DNA from: Candidatus Rickettsiella isopodorum
GTDB taxonomy: Bacteria; Pseudomonadota; Gammaproteobacteria; Diplorickettsiales; Diplorickettsiaceae
NCBI RefSeq assembly: GCF_001881495.1
Contig: NZ_LUKY01000031.1
Coordinates: 43,864-107,863 of the forward strand
DNA length: 64,000 nucleotides
Reading direction: 5' to 3'
The translations under genes and the position numbers were made by a program. Shown here in pieces: positions 35,422 through 45,000 of this stretch; position 1 is the stretch's first letter, and the number at the start of each line of letters is the position of its first letter. The notes beneath the pieces were generated by a model, which was not told where the DNA came from, ran no database searches, and saw only the letters and a program-made list of their open reading frames with translations.

Positions 35422-36102
35422 ATGCTTAATTCTGATGCAGAAAATCCTTATACCAAAGGATCGGAAGGACGTAAAGAATGGAATGATCGTTATAGCAACC
35501 TGCAACAATCCAGTCGTTATTGGCAGCGCGCGTTTTTTTGTTCCATACTGATCAATATTATTTTTGCCCTGGTCATTGCCAAGATTGCGACACAGTCACA
35601 GATAAAACCTTTCATTGTTGAGACCAATCGCGGTATGCCTTATGCGATAAGTGCACTGCGGAATGTTTCTACCTCCGATCCGCGCATTATTAATTTTGCA
35701 GTCAATCAATACATCATCAATGCACGTAGTATTATTCACGATACAACCGCAGAAAAAAGTTTACTGAACAAGGTTTATGCGTTTTCGGCCGATCAAGCGA
35801 TCCCTTTTCTACAAGATTATTACCAAAAAAATGATCCGTTTCGTTTAAGTGCACACTATACGGTGGCCGTCCAGATTATTAATTCCTTTCCGCTCAGTCC
35901 GCATACCTGGCAAGTTACATGGGATGAAACTCAATATAGTCGTCTTGATCATCATATTCTCAATGTCACGCGTTGGGTGGCGCAGTTAACCCATCAATTC
36001 GGAAAAATTAATCCTAATTTTATTAATGATAATCCCTTTGGGTTGTATATCACCCATATTACTTGGTCGAAGAATGAGATAGGAGCTAATAATGCAAATT
36101 AA
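35422..36102 (+). CDS. virB8: T4SS assembly factor VirB8
   Basis: 226 residues: cytoplasmic N-terminus (NPYTKGSEGRKEWNDRY), one membrane helix (FCSILINIIFALVIAKIAT) and a periplasmic NTF2-like domain with NQYIINARSI...ALYQDYY-type segment and WQVTWDETQ. VirB8 nucleates the inner-membrane complex and contacts VirB9 and VirB10. It begins 3 bp after the virB6 stop and overlaps virB9 by 11 bp. Confidence 0.93.
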   Translation: MLNSDAENPYTKGSEGRKEWNDRYSNLQQSSRYWQRAFFCSILINIIFALVIAKIATQSQIKPFIVETNRGMPYAISALRNVSTSDPRIINFAVNQYIINARSIIHDTTAEKSLLNKVYAFSADQAIPFLQDYYQKNDPFRLSAHYTVAVQIINSFPLSPHTWQVTWDETQYSRLDHHILNVTRWVAQLTHQFGKINPNFINDNPFGLYITHITWSKNEIGANNAN

Positions 36103-37015
36103 AATGATTGGCAGCATTTTGTTGTTCATGTTGATATCAGGCTGTGCTAGCCTCGCTGAGCCCGCCCCGGTTTTTATTCCAGCAAAAAAAAATCAGCTAC
36201 AACCTCAGCCAGCGATAATAAAAAAGTCTAATTATCACTTAAGTTACGGTACTGATCCCGCTTTAGAACAAGCGTTTGCTCGTTATTTAAAGTCAGGTAA
36301 AGCACCTAACATTGTGAGTAAAGGGTTTGTTAATTTTGCGTATAGCGATAATGATGAGCCGATCATTAATACCATCCCTTTACAAGAAACGGTGGTTTCA
36401 CTGGAACCAGGAGAAAAATTTGAGAATATTTCCACCGGTGATCCAAGTCGTTGGTCCTATGCGATAGCGACATCGGGGCAGGGGTCGTTACAGCAACAGC
36501 ATATTTTAATTAAACCCTCTGCGCCTGGAATTAGTACTAACATGGTGATTACAACAAATAAACGCATTTATAATTTGCGTTTACTCTCCGGATCCAATCC
36601 TGACAGCAATAGCATGCGCATGGTGCGCTTTTGGTATCCGGCTGAAATGCAGGCAGCGGCGACAGCAGGCACAAGTGATGCAATGAGTACGGCAGCGGAT
36701 GTTGCATTAAACCACTTGAATTTTGATTATCAGTTAAGTAGTACAAGAGGACACTCTCTACCGAGTTGGAAACCCACACGCATCTTTGATGATGGAACAC
36801 ATACGTACATTCAATTTCCAGCGACGATGGCTAGCACAGATATGCCCGTTTTATTTGTGTTGCGTGGTAAAAGCAATGAATTAGTTAATTACCGTTATCA
36901 ATCACCCTATTTTGTTGTAGATAAATTATTTAAACAGGCCGTATTGATATTGGGCGTAGGTAGAGCGCAAACCCGATTACTTATTACTAATAAAATGTAT
37001 GCAAGAGCCCTATAA
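36092..37015 (+). CDS. virB9: T4SS core component VirB9, predicted lipoprotein
   Basis: 307 residues with the VirB9/CagX signature: N-terminal beta domain and the C-terminal domain with NFDYQLSS, PTRIFDDGTHTYIQFP and NYRYQSPYFVVDKLF. Unusually the N-terminus ends in a lipobox (MLISGCASL, cysteine near residue 19), so the protein looks like a lipoprotein. Standard VirB9 is anchored through the small lipoprotein VirB7, for which no gene is seen here, so VirB9 may carry the lipid anchor itself. A good ribosome site (AGGAG) precedes the ATG. Confidence 0.93.
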   Translation: MQIKMIGSILLFMLISGCASLAEPAPVFIPAKKNQLQPQPAIIKKSNYHLSYGTDPALEQAFARYLKSGKAPNIVSKGFVNFAYSDNDEPIINTIPLQETVVSLEPGEKFENISTGDPSRWSYAIATSGQGSLQQQHILIKPSAPGISTNMVITTNKRIYNLRLLSGSNPDSNSMRMVRFWYPAEMQAAATAGTSDAMSTAADVALNHLNFDYQLSSTRGHSLPSWKPTRIFDDGTHTYIQFPATMASTDMPVLFVLRGKSNELVNYRYQSPYFVVDKLFKQAVLILGVGRAQTRLLITNKMYARAL

Positions 37016-37016
37016 C

Positions 37017-38072
37017 ATGTCACCACAGCATCCAAAAACAGTCGTTCTAAGAAAAACTTGGATCTTGATTGCCACTATTTTATTGCTCGTCATTATCTCT
37101 TTAATCCTAAATAACCTATACCGAGCGTCTCATCAATCTCACCGATCCACCGAGGTGGATAAAACATTGGTGGCTTCCAGCCCCGCTAATACCCGTTGGT
37201 ATCAACAACAAACGGTTGCGGAGTTACCTACTCCACCGGTCATCTTGCCAATGCCTATTCTGAAACAGGAAAACGAATTTTCTGAAGCGGATTTAAAAGC
37301 GATGTCCGAACCCATTAGCAGTCATCAACTCAAAGCGGCGCTACCTTCTGTGACTAACACAACAAATAGTACGACAGAAAAATCCGGTACGGTTCAGAAT
37401 AGGCAAAGTGAAAAAAAAGCTTTTATACAAATCAAAGCGACAGATAGTAATGTCAGTAATTCTTTAGTTTCTCGGTTGCAAAATTTGGATACTCCCTTTG
37501 AATTACAAGCGGGTAGTATTATCCCAGGGGTTATGATAACAGGAGTTAACTCGGATTTGCCTGGGCAAATTATCGCACAGGTACGATCAAATATTTATGA
37601 TTCTCCTACGGGTAAATATTTATTAATTCCACAAGGTTCGCGCTTAACCGGTCAGTACGATTCACAAATTACCTATGGTCAGCAACGAATTTTGATTATT
37701 TGGAAGCGAATTATTTTTCCGAATGGGCAAAGCATTGATCTTCAAGGCATGCCTGGTATCGATAGGCAGGGTTATGCGGGATTTAAAGGCGATGTAAATA
37801 ATCATTATTTACGTCTTTTTGGCTCAGCCATCTTGATGAGCATTATTGGGACAGGAGCGCAACTTGCTGCGCCTATCCCCGATAATGTGCTGACGCCCCT
37901 AACGGTAAAACAAGCGTTAGCGCAAAGTTTGAATAGCAATTTAGTGAATATCAGTTCGAGCGTTACTGCCAAAAATCTTAACATTCAACCTACTCTGGAG
38001 GTGCAACCTGGATATGAATTTAATATTTCTGTGACTAAAGACATGGTTTTTCCGAAATCCTATTCCTTTTAG
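37017..38072 (+). CDS. virB10: T4SS core component VirB10 (TrbI family)
   Basis: 351 residues: short cytoplasmic start, one inner-membrane helix (WILIATILLLVIISLILNNLY), a proline-containing periplasmic linker and the conserved C-terminal barrel domain with LQAGSIIPGVMITGVNSDLPGQIIAQV, YLLIPQGSRLTGQYDS and GYAGFKGDVNNH. VirB10 spans both membranes and opens the outer channel. Start at ATG 37017 is just after the virB9 stop; an in-frame ATG at 36999 is also possible. It is the last T4SS gene recognised. Confidence 0.95.
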   Translation: MSPQHPKTVVLRKTWILIATILLLVIISLILNNLYRASHQSHRSTEVDKTLVASSPANTRWYQQQTVAELPTPPVILPMPILKQENEFSEADLKAMSEPISSHQLKAALPSVTNTTNSTTEKSGTVQNRQSEKKAFIQIKATDSNVSNSLVSRLQNLDTPFELQAGSIIPGVMITGVNSDLPGQIIAQVRSNIYDSPTGKYLLIPQGSRLTGQYDSQITYGQQRILIIWKRIIFPNGQSIDLQGMPGIDRQGYAGFKGDVNNHYLRLFGSAILMSIIGTGAQLAAPIPDNVLTPLTVKQALAQSLNSNLVNISSSVTAKNLNIQPTLEVQPGYEFNISVTKDMVFPKSYSF

Positions 38073-38152
38073 TGTGGTTTAACTATTTTATTTTAATGAG
38101 GGAGTTGTTGACGAATAAGTATCAAAAATTCTAATAAATAAATGGGTTACTT

Positions 38153-39697
38153 ATGAAAAAAATAACAAAATCAGATAAGCTTAGAAAAATAAAATCTATT
38201 GATAAATGGCGGACAACTTATTTAGTGGCCTCTATTTTTTCTATCTCATTTCTTTTGTATGGATCCGCTGCAAGAGCAAGTTATGGGATTTACTTTAACA
38301 ATAATACAGCAAACAAAGTTAACTATCGTTCTTTTCTTAAGCTTAATAAACAAAACGCAATTTGTTCTGGTTTAGATCCGCATTATTATCATGCGTATTC
38401 GGGTATTGCGAACCCGTATCAAAAAGTCAAACTGTTTGACATTGATTATGGTAAAGGCATGAGTAAAGGAAAGTTGTTTTGCCTACAATCTCATTTTACT
38501 ATCCAATCTAAAAATAATCCTTCCAGTGCCACAACAACAGCTCGGATTTCCGGCGCTTCAGTGGGCTCAGAGATTAAATCAGTATCCTTGACTATAAATA
38601 AGCAAGACTATCCATTGTTTGCTTCAAAACCTTATCCCCATCCAGTGGCTTTAGCTCAACTAAATAATTTAAAATTGGGTGGTGATTCGAATTATTCTTT
38701 TTATGCAGCGGCTATCCACTATTTTTTTTCTGATCAATCCACTAATGAAATAGATTATGTACTTTCATTACCGCAAACGCGTTTTTTTAGAAGTAACCAT
38801 GACAATCAACTTGCCATAGGGACTTACAATGTTCAGCTATGGCCATTTTATGCCAATTCGTCTATGCGTATGAATGAAGCCAAAATGCGCGCACAACTTA
38901 TCCCGTTAAACCTTACGCATTACGATGTTGTTGTATTAGAAGAATTAATGGATAAGAAGTATCGCGATACGGTGAATACACTCATGAAAAGGGACTATCC
39001 ATATCAATATGGTCCGACGATGGATTATGCACCCTTAAGTGGAGGGACGGTTATTTATAGTCATTGGCCTATCCTAAAAAAAGATTCTATCATTTATCAG
39101 GATTGTAATAAGCTTGACTGTGGTGCGGCTAAAGGGGCGCTTTATATTAAAATAAAAAAAGGAAATACCGTTTACAATATTTTTGGAACCCACTTACAGG
39201 CAACGGAGGGAGCTAGTACGGCTGCTGCGGATAGGGCAGCACGTGATCAACAATTTATTCAGCTGCGTCAATTTATAAAAAAGCAAAAAATTAATAAAAA
39301 TCAAGCGGTCGTTATTGCGGGCGATCTCAATATTGATTATCAAGCCTGTTTTCTGAATAAAGATTGTGGAGAATATCAAAAAACGATTCAGTCGGTGGAT
39401 AAAAATTATCCTCGTTGGAATAATATCAATACCGTACCTTTTGGTAGCGATCCGAGTAAAAACCTCATGAATACTGACCCGAATGGTGAGATGGAAGATT
39501 ATGTTTTGCCGGTTTCTATCGGGTATTTGGTGCCTACGACACAACAATCACATATAAGAGTGATTCGTGAGCCAGCGATACCCCTCATGTATGATGGTGG
39601 TTTACAAGTTTTTCATAATCCGTTTGGTGACTTAGATTTATCGGACCATTTTATGTTGGAATCTATCTTGTCTTTCCCCTCTGTCAAGAAACAATAA
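38153..39697 (+). CDS. Exported sphingomyelinase-like phosphodiesterase
   Basis: 514 residues. The N-terminus has a membrane-like signal (LVASIFSISFLLYGSAARA) followed by ~170 residues of unknown function. From ~220 on it is an endonuclease/exonuclease/phosphatase-fold domain of the neutral sphingomyelinase type: TYNVQLW (N226), VLEELMD (E264), FGTHLQATEG (H347), AGDLNID (D391, N393) and the terminal SDH (D498-H499) are the metal and catalytic residues known from Bacillus cereus SMase. It would cleave sphingomyelin to ceramide. It lies 81 bp after virB10 and 55 bp before a lipase gene. Other EEP substrates cannot be excluded. Confidence 0.85.
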   Translation: MKKITKSDKLRKIKSIDKWRTTYLVASIFSISFLLYGSAARASYGIYFNNNTANKVNYRSFLKLNKQNAICSGLDPHYYHAYSGIANPYQKVKLFDIDYGKGMSKGKLFCLQSHFTIQSKNNPSSATTTARISGASVGSEIKSVSLTINKQDYPLFASKPYPHPVALAQLNNLKLGGDSNYSFYAAAIHYFFSDQSTNEIDYVLSLPQTRFFRSNHDNQLAIGTYNVQLWPFYANSSMRMNEAKMRAQLIPLNLTHYDVVVLEELMDKKYRDTVNTLMKRDYPYQYGPTMDYAPLSGGTVIYSHWPILKKDSIIYQDCNKLDCGAAKGALYIKIKKGNTVYNIFGTHLQATEGASTAAADRAARDQQFIQLRQFIKKQKINKNQAVVIAGDLNIDYQACFLNKDCGEYQKTIQSVDKNYPRWNNINTVPFGSDPSKNLMNTDPNGEMEDYVLPVSIGYLVPTTQQSHIRVIREPAIPLMYDGGLQVFHNPFGDLDLSDHFMLESILSFPSVKKQ

Positions 39698-39751
39698 TTT
39701 TCACGTCGCAACGTTAGAATGGTGGTACTTAACAGTAAGAAGAAATAAAAA

Positions 39752-41167
39752 ATGAAAAAAATAGTATTAATAGGGCTCCCTTTATTAACCAATCTTTATT
39801 TTTGCAGCACGGCTGCTCAGGAATTAAATACGCCAATTAAGTTACTCCCGCCCATCCACAAAATATATGTATTCGGCGATAGTTTATCAGATACGGGGAA
39901 TCTTGAAGCAGCCACATTGTCCTTTTTACCCAATGCGAATAATTATTTTATGGGTAGATTTTCTGACGGTTATCTGTGGATTGATGATTTAGCAGAAAAT
40001 TATCACACGACCGTCCAAGATAACCAATTTATCAAAAATTATGCCGTGGGAGGAGCCACGGCGTTTCCTTATGTCAATCAGGTTTCTATTTTTCATTGGG
40101 GCTATTATTTGGTAGGTTCTCTGGGTAACCAACTTTACCAATTTACTAAAACTTATCATAAATTTGAACCGGATGATTTAGTGATTGTATGGATAGGTGC
40201 GAACGATTTATTGTGGGCAGGGGACATGTATTTTTGTGGAAAACTGACCAAAGCGTGTATTGAAGGTCAGGTAGAGAAGCCTGATCAAACTATCATCGTT
40301 CAAAGGGCAGCCCATGTTGTACAAAGGCAAGTGCAAAAGATGGAAAAAGATGGGGCAAAACACATTATTTTAATAGGATTACCTGACTTCTCGATTGTTC
40401 CCCGATATATCTTTCAACAACCTGCAATAGCCGCTTTGAAAAAAGCCGATGTTAAATCTTATAATGACAAACTAAAAACTTTCGTGAAGGAAAATCAAGC
40501 GCAAGGTCATGCTATTCTCTTTTATGATTTAAACAAGCTTTTACAAGGGTTGATTCACAATAAAGCAGAGCAAGCTCAAGACAAAATTACCGATGTTGTT
40601 CATTCATGCTTGTATCGTAATCAGGAACCGCAGGCTATTTGGGAATCTATGGCACTGGATCGTTACAATCCTTTATCCATGTATGCGGTTATTCCTGTAT
40701 TCAGAGACGCTTTATCGGGCCCCAATTATTATAGAAGCGGTGGTTTTAAAGAGTTTGTCGATAAAAAATGTGGTAATAGTTATTTATTTTGGGATACCTT
40801 ACACCCTACCAAGAAAGGACATTTTATAATTTTTCAACATCTTTTAAACTATATACACAGTCATTTTAATCTAAGCCGAGCAAATACAGATATCGGTTTT
40901 TGTTATAATCTCCAAGTCACCAATAAAGGATGGTACGTATTAGATGTATCACAAAAAAATAATCCATGTGGTCCAAAAAATACTTATATGCTAAAGAATA
41001 GTGAAAAACTGGTGTCAGTAGAATACAATAAACCAGTAAAGTTTAAAGCGGTATTAGGTAAATCTATTACTTTTTTTCATTTGCCCACGCCTATTCAAGG
41101 TCTGGGAGCAAAAATAAAATGTACTGGCACAACGATTATAGATTTTAGTTGTAAACAAACCACTTAA
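39752..41167 (+). CDS. Exported GDSL/SGNH lipase or phospholipase
   Basis: 471 residues with a signal peptide (cleavage near STAAQ). SGNH blocks are present: FGDSLSDTGN (nucleophile S44), the glycine block NYAVGGATAF, VWIGANDLLW with the conserved N, and FWDTLHPTKKGH with the catalytic Asp-His. The general layout recalls Legionella PlaA/PlaC/PlaD and other secreted lysophospholipase/GCAT enzymes. The C-terminal ~100 residues after the catalytic H are additional and unassigned. It sits next to a sphingomyelinase, so the pair may act together on host membranes; the exact substrate is not seen in sequence. Confidence 0.85.
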   Translation: MKKIVLIGLPLLTNLYFCSTAAQELNTPIKLLPPIHKIYVFGDSLSDTGNLEAATLSFLPNANNYFMGRFSDGYLWIDDLAENYHTTVQDNQFIKNYAVGGATAFPYVNQVSIFHWGYYLVGSLGNQLYQFTKTYHKFEPDDLVIVWIGANDLLWAGDMYFCGKLTKACIEGQVEKPDQTIIVQRAAHVVQRQVQKMEKDGAKHIILIGLPDFSIVPRYIFQQPAIAALKKADVKSYNDKLKTFVKENQAQGHAILFYDLNKLLQGLIHNKAEQAQDKITDVVHSCLYRNQEPQAIWESMALDRYNPLSMYAVIPVFRDALSGPNYYRSGGFKEFVDKKCGNSYLFWDTLHPTKKGHFIIFQHLLNYIHSHFNLSRANTDIGFCYNLQVTNKGWYVLDVSQKNNPCGPKNTYMLKNSEKLVSVEYNKPVKFKAVLGKSITFFHLPTPIQGLGAKIKCTGTTIIDFSCKQTT

Positions 41168-41185
41168 GTTTTATTAAGTTAACTT

Positions 41186-41212
41186 ACGCATTCTTTTTAT
41201 TAGAGAGTGCGT
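41186..41212 (+). terminator. Hairpin after the lipase gene (weak terminator candidate)
   Basis: ACGCATTCT and AGAGAGTGCGT can pair in an imperfect stem of about 10 bp with G-T pairs around a T-rich loop, 19 bp after the lipase stop. No T-run follows, so it is only a possible terminator. Confidence 0.35.
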
Positions 41213-41229
41213 CAGTGTTTAATTTATTC

Positions 41230-41271
41230 GGGTAGCCGAAAATGGAATCGAACCACCGACACCAATGTTTT
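41230..41271 (-). other. tRNA 3'-half-like fragment (possible att site)
   Basis: Read on the minus strand the sequence is ...CATTG-GTGTC-GGTGG-TTCGATT-CCATT-TTCGGCT-ACCC. It has the order anticodon-stem 3' strand, 5-base variable loop, T-stem, TTCGATT T-loop, T-stem, 7-base acceptor strand and discriminator A. The variable loop GTGTC and T-loop are those of tRNA-Phe in many bacteria. No 5' half (D-arm, acceptor 5' strand) is present upstream, so it is not a working tRNA gene. 3' halves of tRNA genes are common attachment sites left by integrating elements. It lies exactly between the lipase and the PKS locus. Confidence 0.5.
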
Positions 41272-41288
41272 TTAGCTTATGCAATAAT

Positions 41289-42047
41289 ATGAATCCGATT
41301 TTATGGAAAAAACCACCCGCCAAATTATCGATTTCGCGCTCAGAGTTACATGTTTGGCGAGTCCATCTGGATCAGGTTAAGGATCAACATAAATATCTTA
41401 TCTCACTACTTTCGCCCGAAGAGATAAAGCGATCCGAACGATTTATTTTTGAGCGTGACAGTTATCGCTATCAAGTGACACATAGCATGAAACGCTTGAT
41501 TCTAGGCAATTATTTAGATTGTGATGCACAATACTTACGTTTTGAAGTTGGAAATTATGGAAAACCATCACTCGCTAGCTTACAAAACGCATTGAATATT
41601 CAATTCAATCTATCTCACTCACATAATCTTATTCTTATAGCGGTAACACGAGCAGATTCGATAGGTATCGATATAGAATATTACAAAAAAAAACTATCGA
41701 TAGAGAGTCTAGCTGAAATTATTTTTTCACCTCTCGAAAGGAAATTTTTTTCAGAATTGAAAAGCCAGCAAGAGAGAAAGAAGGTCTTTTTTCGTTGCTG
41801 GACCAGAAAAGAAGCTTACTTAAAAGCCATAGGAACTGGATTAACGCAGGATATTTCTAAAATTTCTGTGGATTTAAGCGAATTTTCAGTGCAAGATTGG
41901 TTACAGGTTCCGACGCTTAGCAAAACAGAGAATACCCAATGGAAACTTTTTACGTTGGATATGCGTAATGCTTACATGGTTGCGGTCGTTGCAACGGCTT
42001 TTCAATGTTATTTAACTGGTTTTGATTTAAATATATTACATGAATAA
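41289..42047 (+). CDS. Sfp-type 4'-phosphopantetheinyl transferase
   Basis: 252-residue PPTase of the Sfp/Gsp group. Core motifs: the first-half YGKPSL and NIQFNLSHSH segment, SIGIDIEYY (Mg-binding D and E) and CWTRKEAYLKAIGTGL (the W-x-x-KEA-x-x-K motif). It converts apo-ACP and PCP domains to the holo form with CoA and would activate all carrier domains of the adjacent PKS/NRPS. I choose ATG 41289; the frame extends 8 codons further up (41265) into the tRNA-like fragment. It is convergent to PKS-C (29 bp apart). Confidence 0.92.
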   Translation: MNPILWKKPPAKLSISRSELHVWRVHLDQVKDQHKYLISLLSPEEIKRSERFIFERDSYRYQVTHSMKRLILGNYLDCDAQYLRFEVGNYGKPSLASLQNALNIQFNLSHSHNLILIAVTRADSIGIDIEYYKKKLSIESLAEIIFSPLERKFFSELKSQQERKKVFFRCWTRKEAYLKAIGTGLTQDISKISVDLSEFSVQDWLQVPTLSKTENTQWKLFTLDMRNAYMVAVVATAFQCYLTGFDLNILHE

Positions 42048-42075
42048 CACAGTCATTCTCAGTAGGGTTTGAGTT

Positions 42076-45000
42076 TTATTTTTCAGTTATAGGTACCGGA
42101 ATTTCAATTTTAAATTTGGCTGCTTTTACACCTAAATCAATGAATGATAACAGTGGAATATCATTAGGGTCGCAAACGAGTATATGGGTTCGAAAGGAAG
42201 ATAGTTTTTTCGTATAGACTTGAACACTATTTAAAGATTCTATATTTAATCTCTCATTAAGAACCATTGATCCTAATGTAAACGGCATTAATCCCGCTTC
42301 GCTAGATTTAAGTGAAATAACCATGCCTGTTTGTAGTGCACAGTCTAATAAGCTGACAATGCTTCCTTGTGTGTTTAAAGAGAGTTTTGCTCGAGAAGTA
42401 TTTTTATACACATCGACGTAGTCAATGCATTGAAAGTAGGGACCATAATCAATGCCTAATTCAGAAAAAGCATTATAGACTTGTAACGCAGAGTATCGGG
42501 TTAAAGGGTTAGATTTTAATGTGTGTTTTACCTCCTCTAACCATGATTTTGGCAAAACTAAAGAACTTTTTTCAATGAATTTACCGAATGAAAAGCTTGT
42601 TTCCTGTAAGTCCTTGAACTCAATTTGGTACCCCTCTTGTATGGGTTTTAATGTGATAGATAAAGATAAATTGACCTCATCCGCTTTGATAGTGATAGGC
42701 CTTATCCAATAAAAATTTTCTACAGCAGTTAATGGCGATTTAATGCCAGCGCGTTGAAGTACCATCATGGCGAATTCAATATGAGCAACCCCCGGTAATA
42801 TCTTTTGTTTGAAAACACGATGATCCTCTAAAAACGGGTGGTTATTGGCTATAGTTAATCGGTACTCATGAGGACTTAATTTATGTAAACTAATATTTGT
42901 CAGTAAAGGTTTGACGGTAGTTTTATTGCTTAATAAATTTGTGTACCAGTAATTTTGCTCATCAAATGTATAAGGCGTTAAGCTGATACGTTGGAATGTG
43001 TTATCTGTGAATAAAGTTTTCCAATTAACAATTTCTTTATTGAGATAGGCCTGATAATAAGCGGCTAATTCGGGAAATTTAGTAAAATCAGTCAATTTCT
43101 TATCTTTTTTTTCTATTGTCGACAACTGTTTTTGTAATTCTTCGCGATTCGAAGCGATAAATGCTAAGCGATAATTCACAAAATGGTCACGTCCTATGGC
43201 TAAGGTATAGGCGATATCTTTTAAGCTAATTGACGGCGATAAGGAGTGTAAGTCTTCTATTAAGCTTAGAACCCGTGCTTTTAATGACTTCTCATTTTTT
43301 GCTGAAAGAATAATGAGTGATGCCTGTTCATCTTTTGGTGTTTCACTTTGTGAAGGGATCGATAAATTGGATACGACCACGTGAGCATTCGATCCTCCAA
43401 AGCCCATCGAACTTATTCCCGCTACCAATTCATCACCAACCCAAGCTTGGTTTTCGCTTAAAATTTCTAGAGAGGAAGCACTAAGATCGATAAGCGGGTT
43501 TAGTTTTTTAAAATGTAAGTTAGCTGGGAGTTGTCGATGACTCATAGCTAATATTATTTTTAGCAGTGATGCAAATCCAGCGGCCGCTTCCAGGTGACCG
43601 ATATTTGTTTTTACTGCTCCGAGTTTTATCCGATTAGGATTATGAGTGAGAGCACTGTTTGCAAATGCTTTTAATGCATCAATTTCGATAGGATCCCCCA
43701 GTTTTGTGCCTGTGCCATGCGTTTCAATATAACTTAATTTATTAGCTAAGCTAGAATCGTAGGCTTCTAATAATAAGGCTAATTGTGCCTCTATATTTGG
43801 CGCACTAAGCGATTGTGCTTCTCCGCCATGGTTTTCTGCAACCGATTCAATGACTGCGTGAATGGTATCTCTATCTTTTTCAGCATCCGCTAGAGGTTTT
43901 AATAAGAACCCAATAACACCTTCCCCTCGAACATAGCCATCGGCTTCTTCCGAAAAGCTCGCACAACGGCTATGTTCGGATAAAAAATTACCGGCTTGCA
44001 GTGCTTCACTCAAATGATTATCCGCTATCAAATTAACCGCAGCAACAAATGCCATCTTATCGCGGGTTAAACAAAGTTGATCACAGGCTCGAATGAGTGC
44101 AGTCAGCGAGCCGCTGCAGGCGGTATCCAGCGTCATGGATAACCCATGCCAATTAAAATAATAAGATAAACGGTTAGCAAGTATGGCAGTGGAATTACCC
44201 GATAACGAATAAGGGTTTGCTTGCAGTGAGTCTTTAATTTGTGCGAGTAAATAATCCATGCCAGTAGCAGCGACAAAGCAGGAGATGGGAGAGGATCGCA
44301 ACGCTTCGGCGGAATAACCCGCCTGTTCAAGTGTCTTCCAGGTACATTGTAATAACAAACGTTGCCTTGGATCCATTCTAGCGGATTCAAGCGGAGAGAG
44401 TTTAAAAAAACGTCTGTCAAAGCGTTCAATATTATCGATATAGCCTGCTTTATCAGTACTATTAAGCCAATTTCTATGGTGTGAGGAGACTCGATTTTCG
44501 TGGTTGATGAGTGAATGCCAAAATGATTTTGCATCCAGTCCACCAGGCATTAAACAGTCATAACCAATAATCGCTATTTTTTTCGACAAACGCTTTTTAT
44601 GTGGTAAATGGCAGCTTGATCGTTCAATGTTATCTTGATTTTGCAATCGTTTAGCAATATCAGCGATATGGTTTGTTCTATAAAACTGATGTGCAGGAAA
44701 ATCTACAGAAAATATTTGTTTTATCAACATCGATAAACGCGTAAAACTCAATGAATTGAAACCATAAGCAGTGAGTGATAGGCTCGTATCATCGATAAGT
44801 ATATCGAAATGATCTTTAATAAGCTTGCACAAGCGGTTCACCTGACTATCACTCTGTGCGGGTGTGAATTGTTTTCTAGAAGAATGAACTTGTGGTTCCA
44901 GTTGCGATAAGGGCATATTGGCTAAAGCATTTTTTTCAATTTTACCACTGCGGGTCATAGGAAAGGCAGGGAGGTAGATTAAAGCGTGTGGGCACTTATA

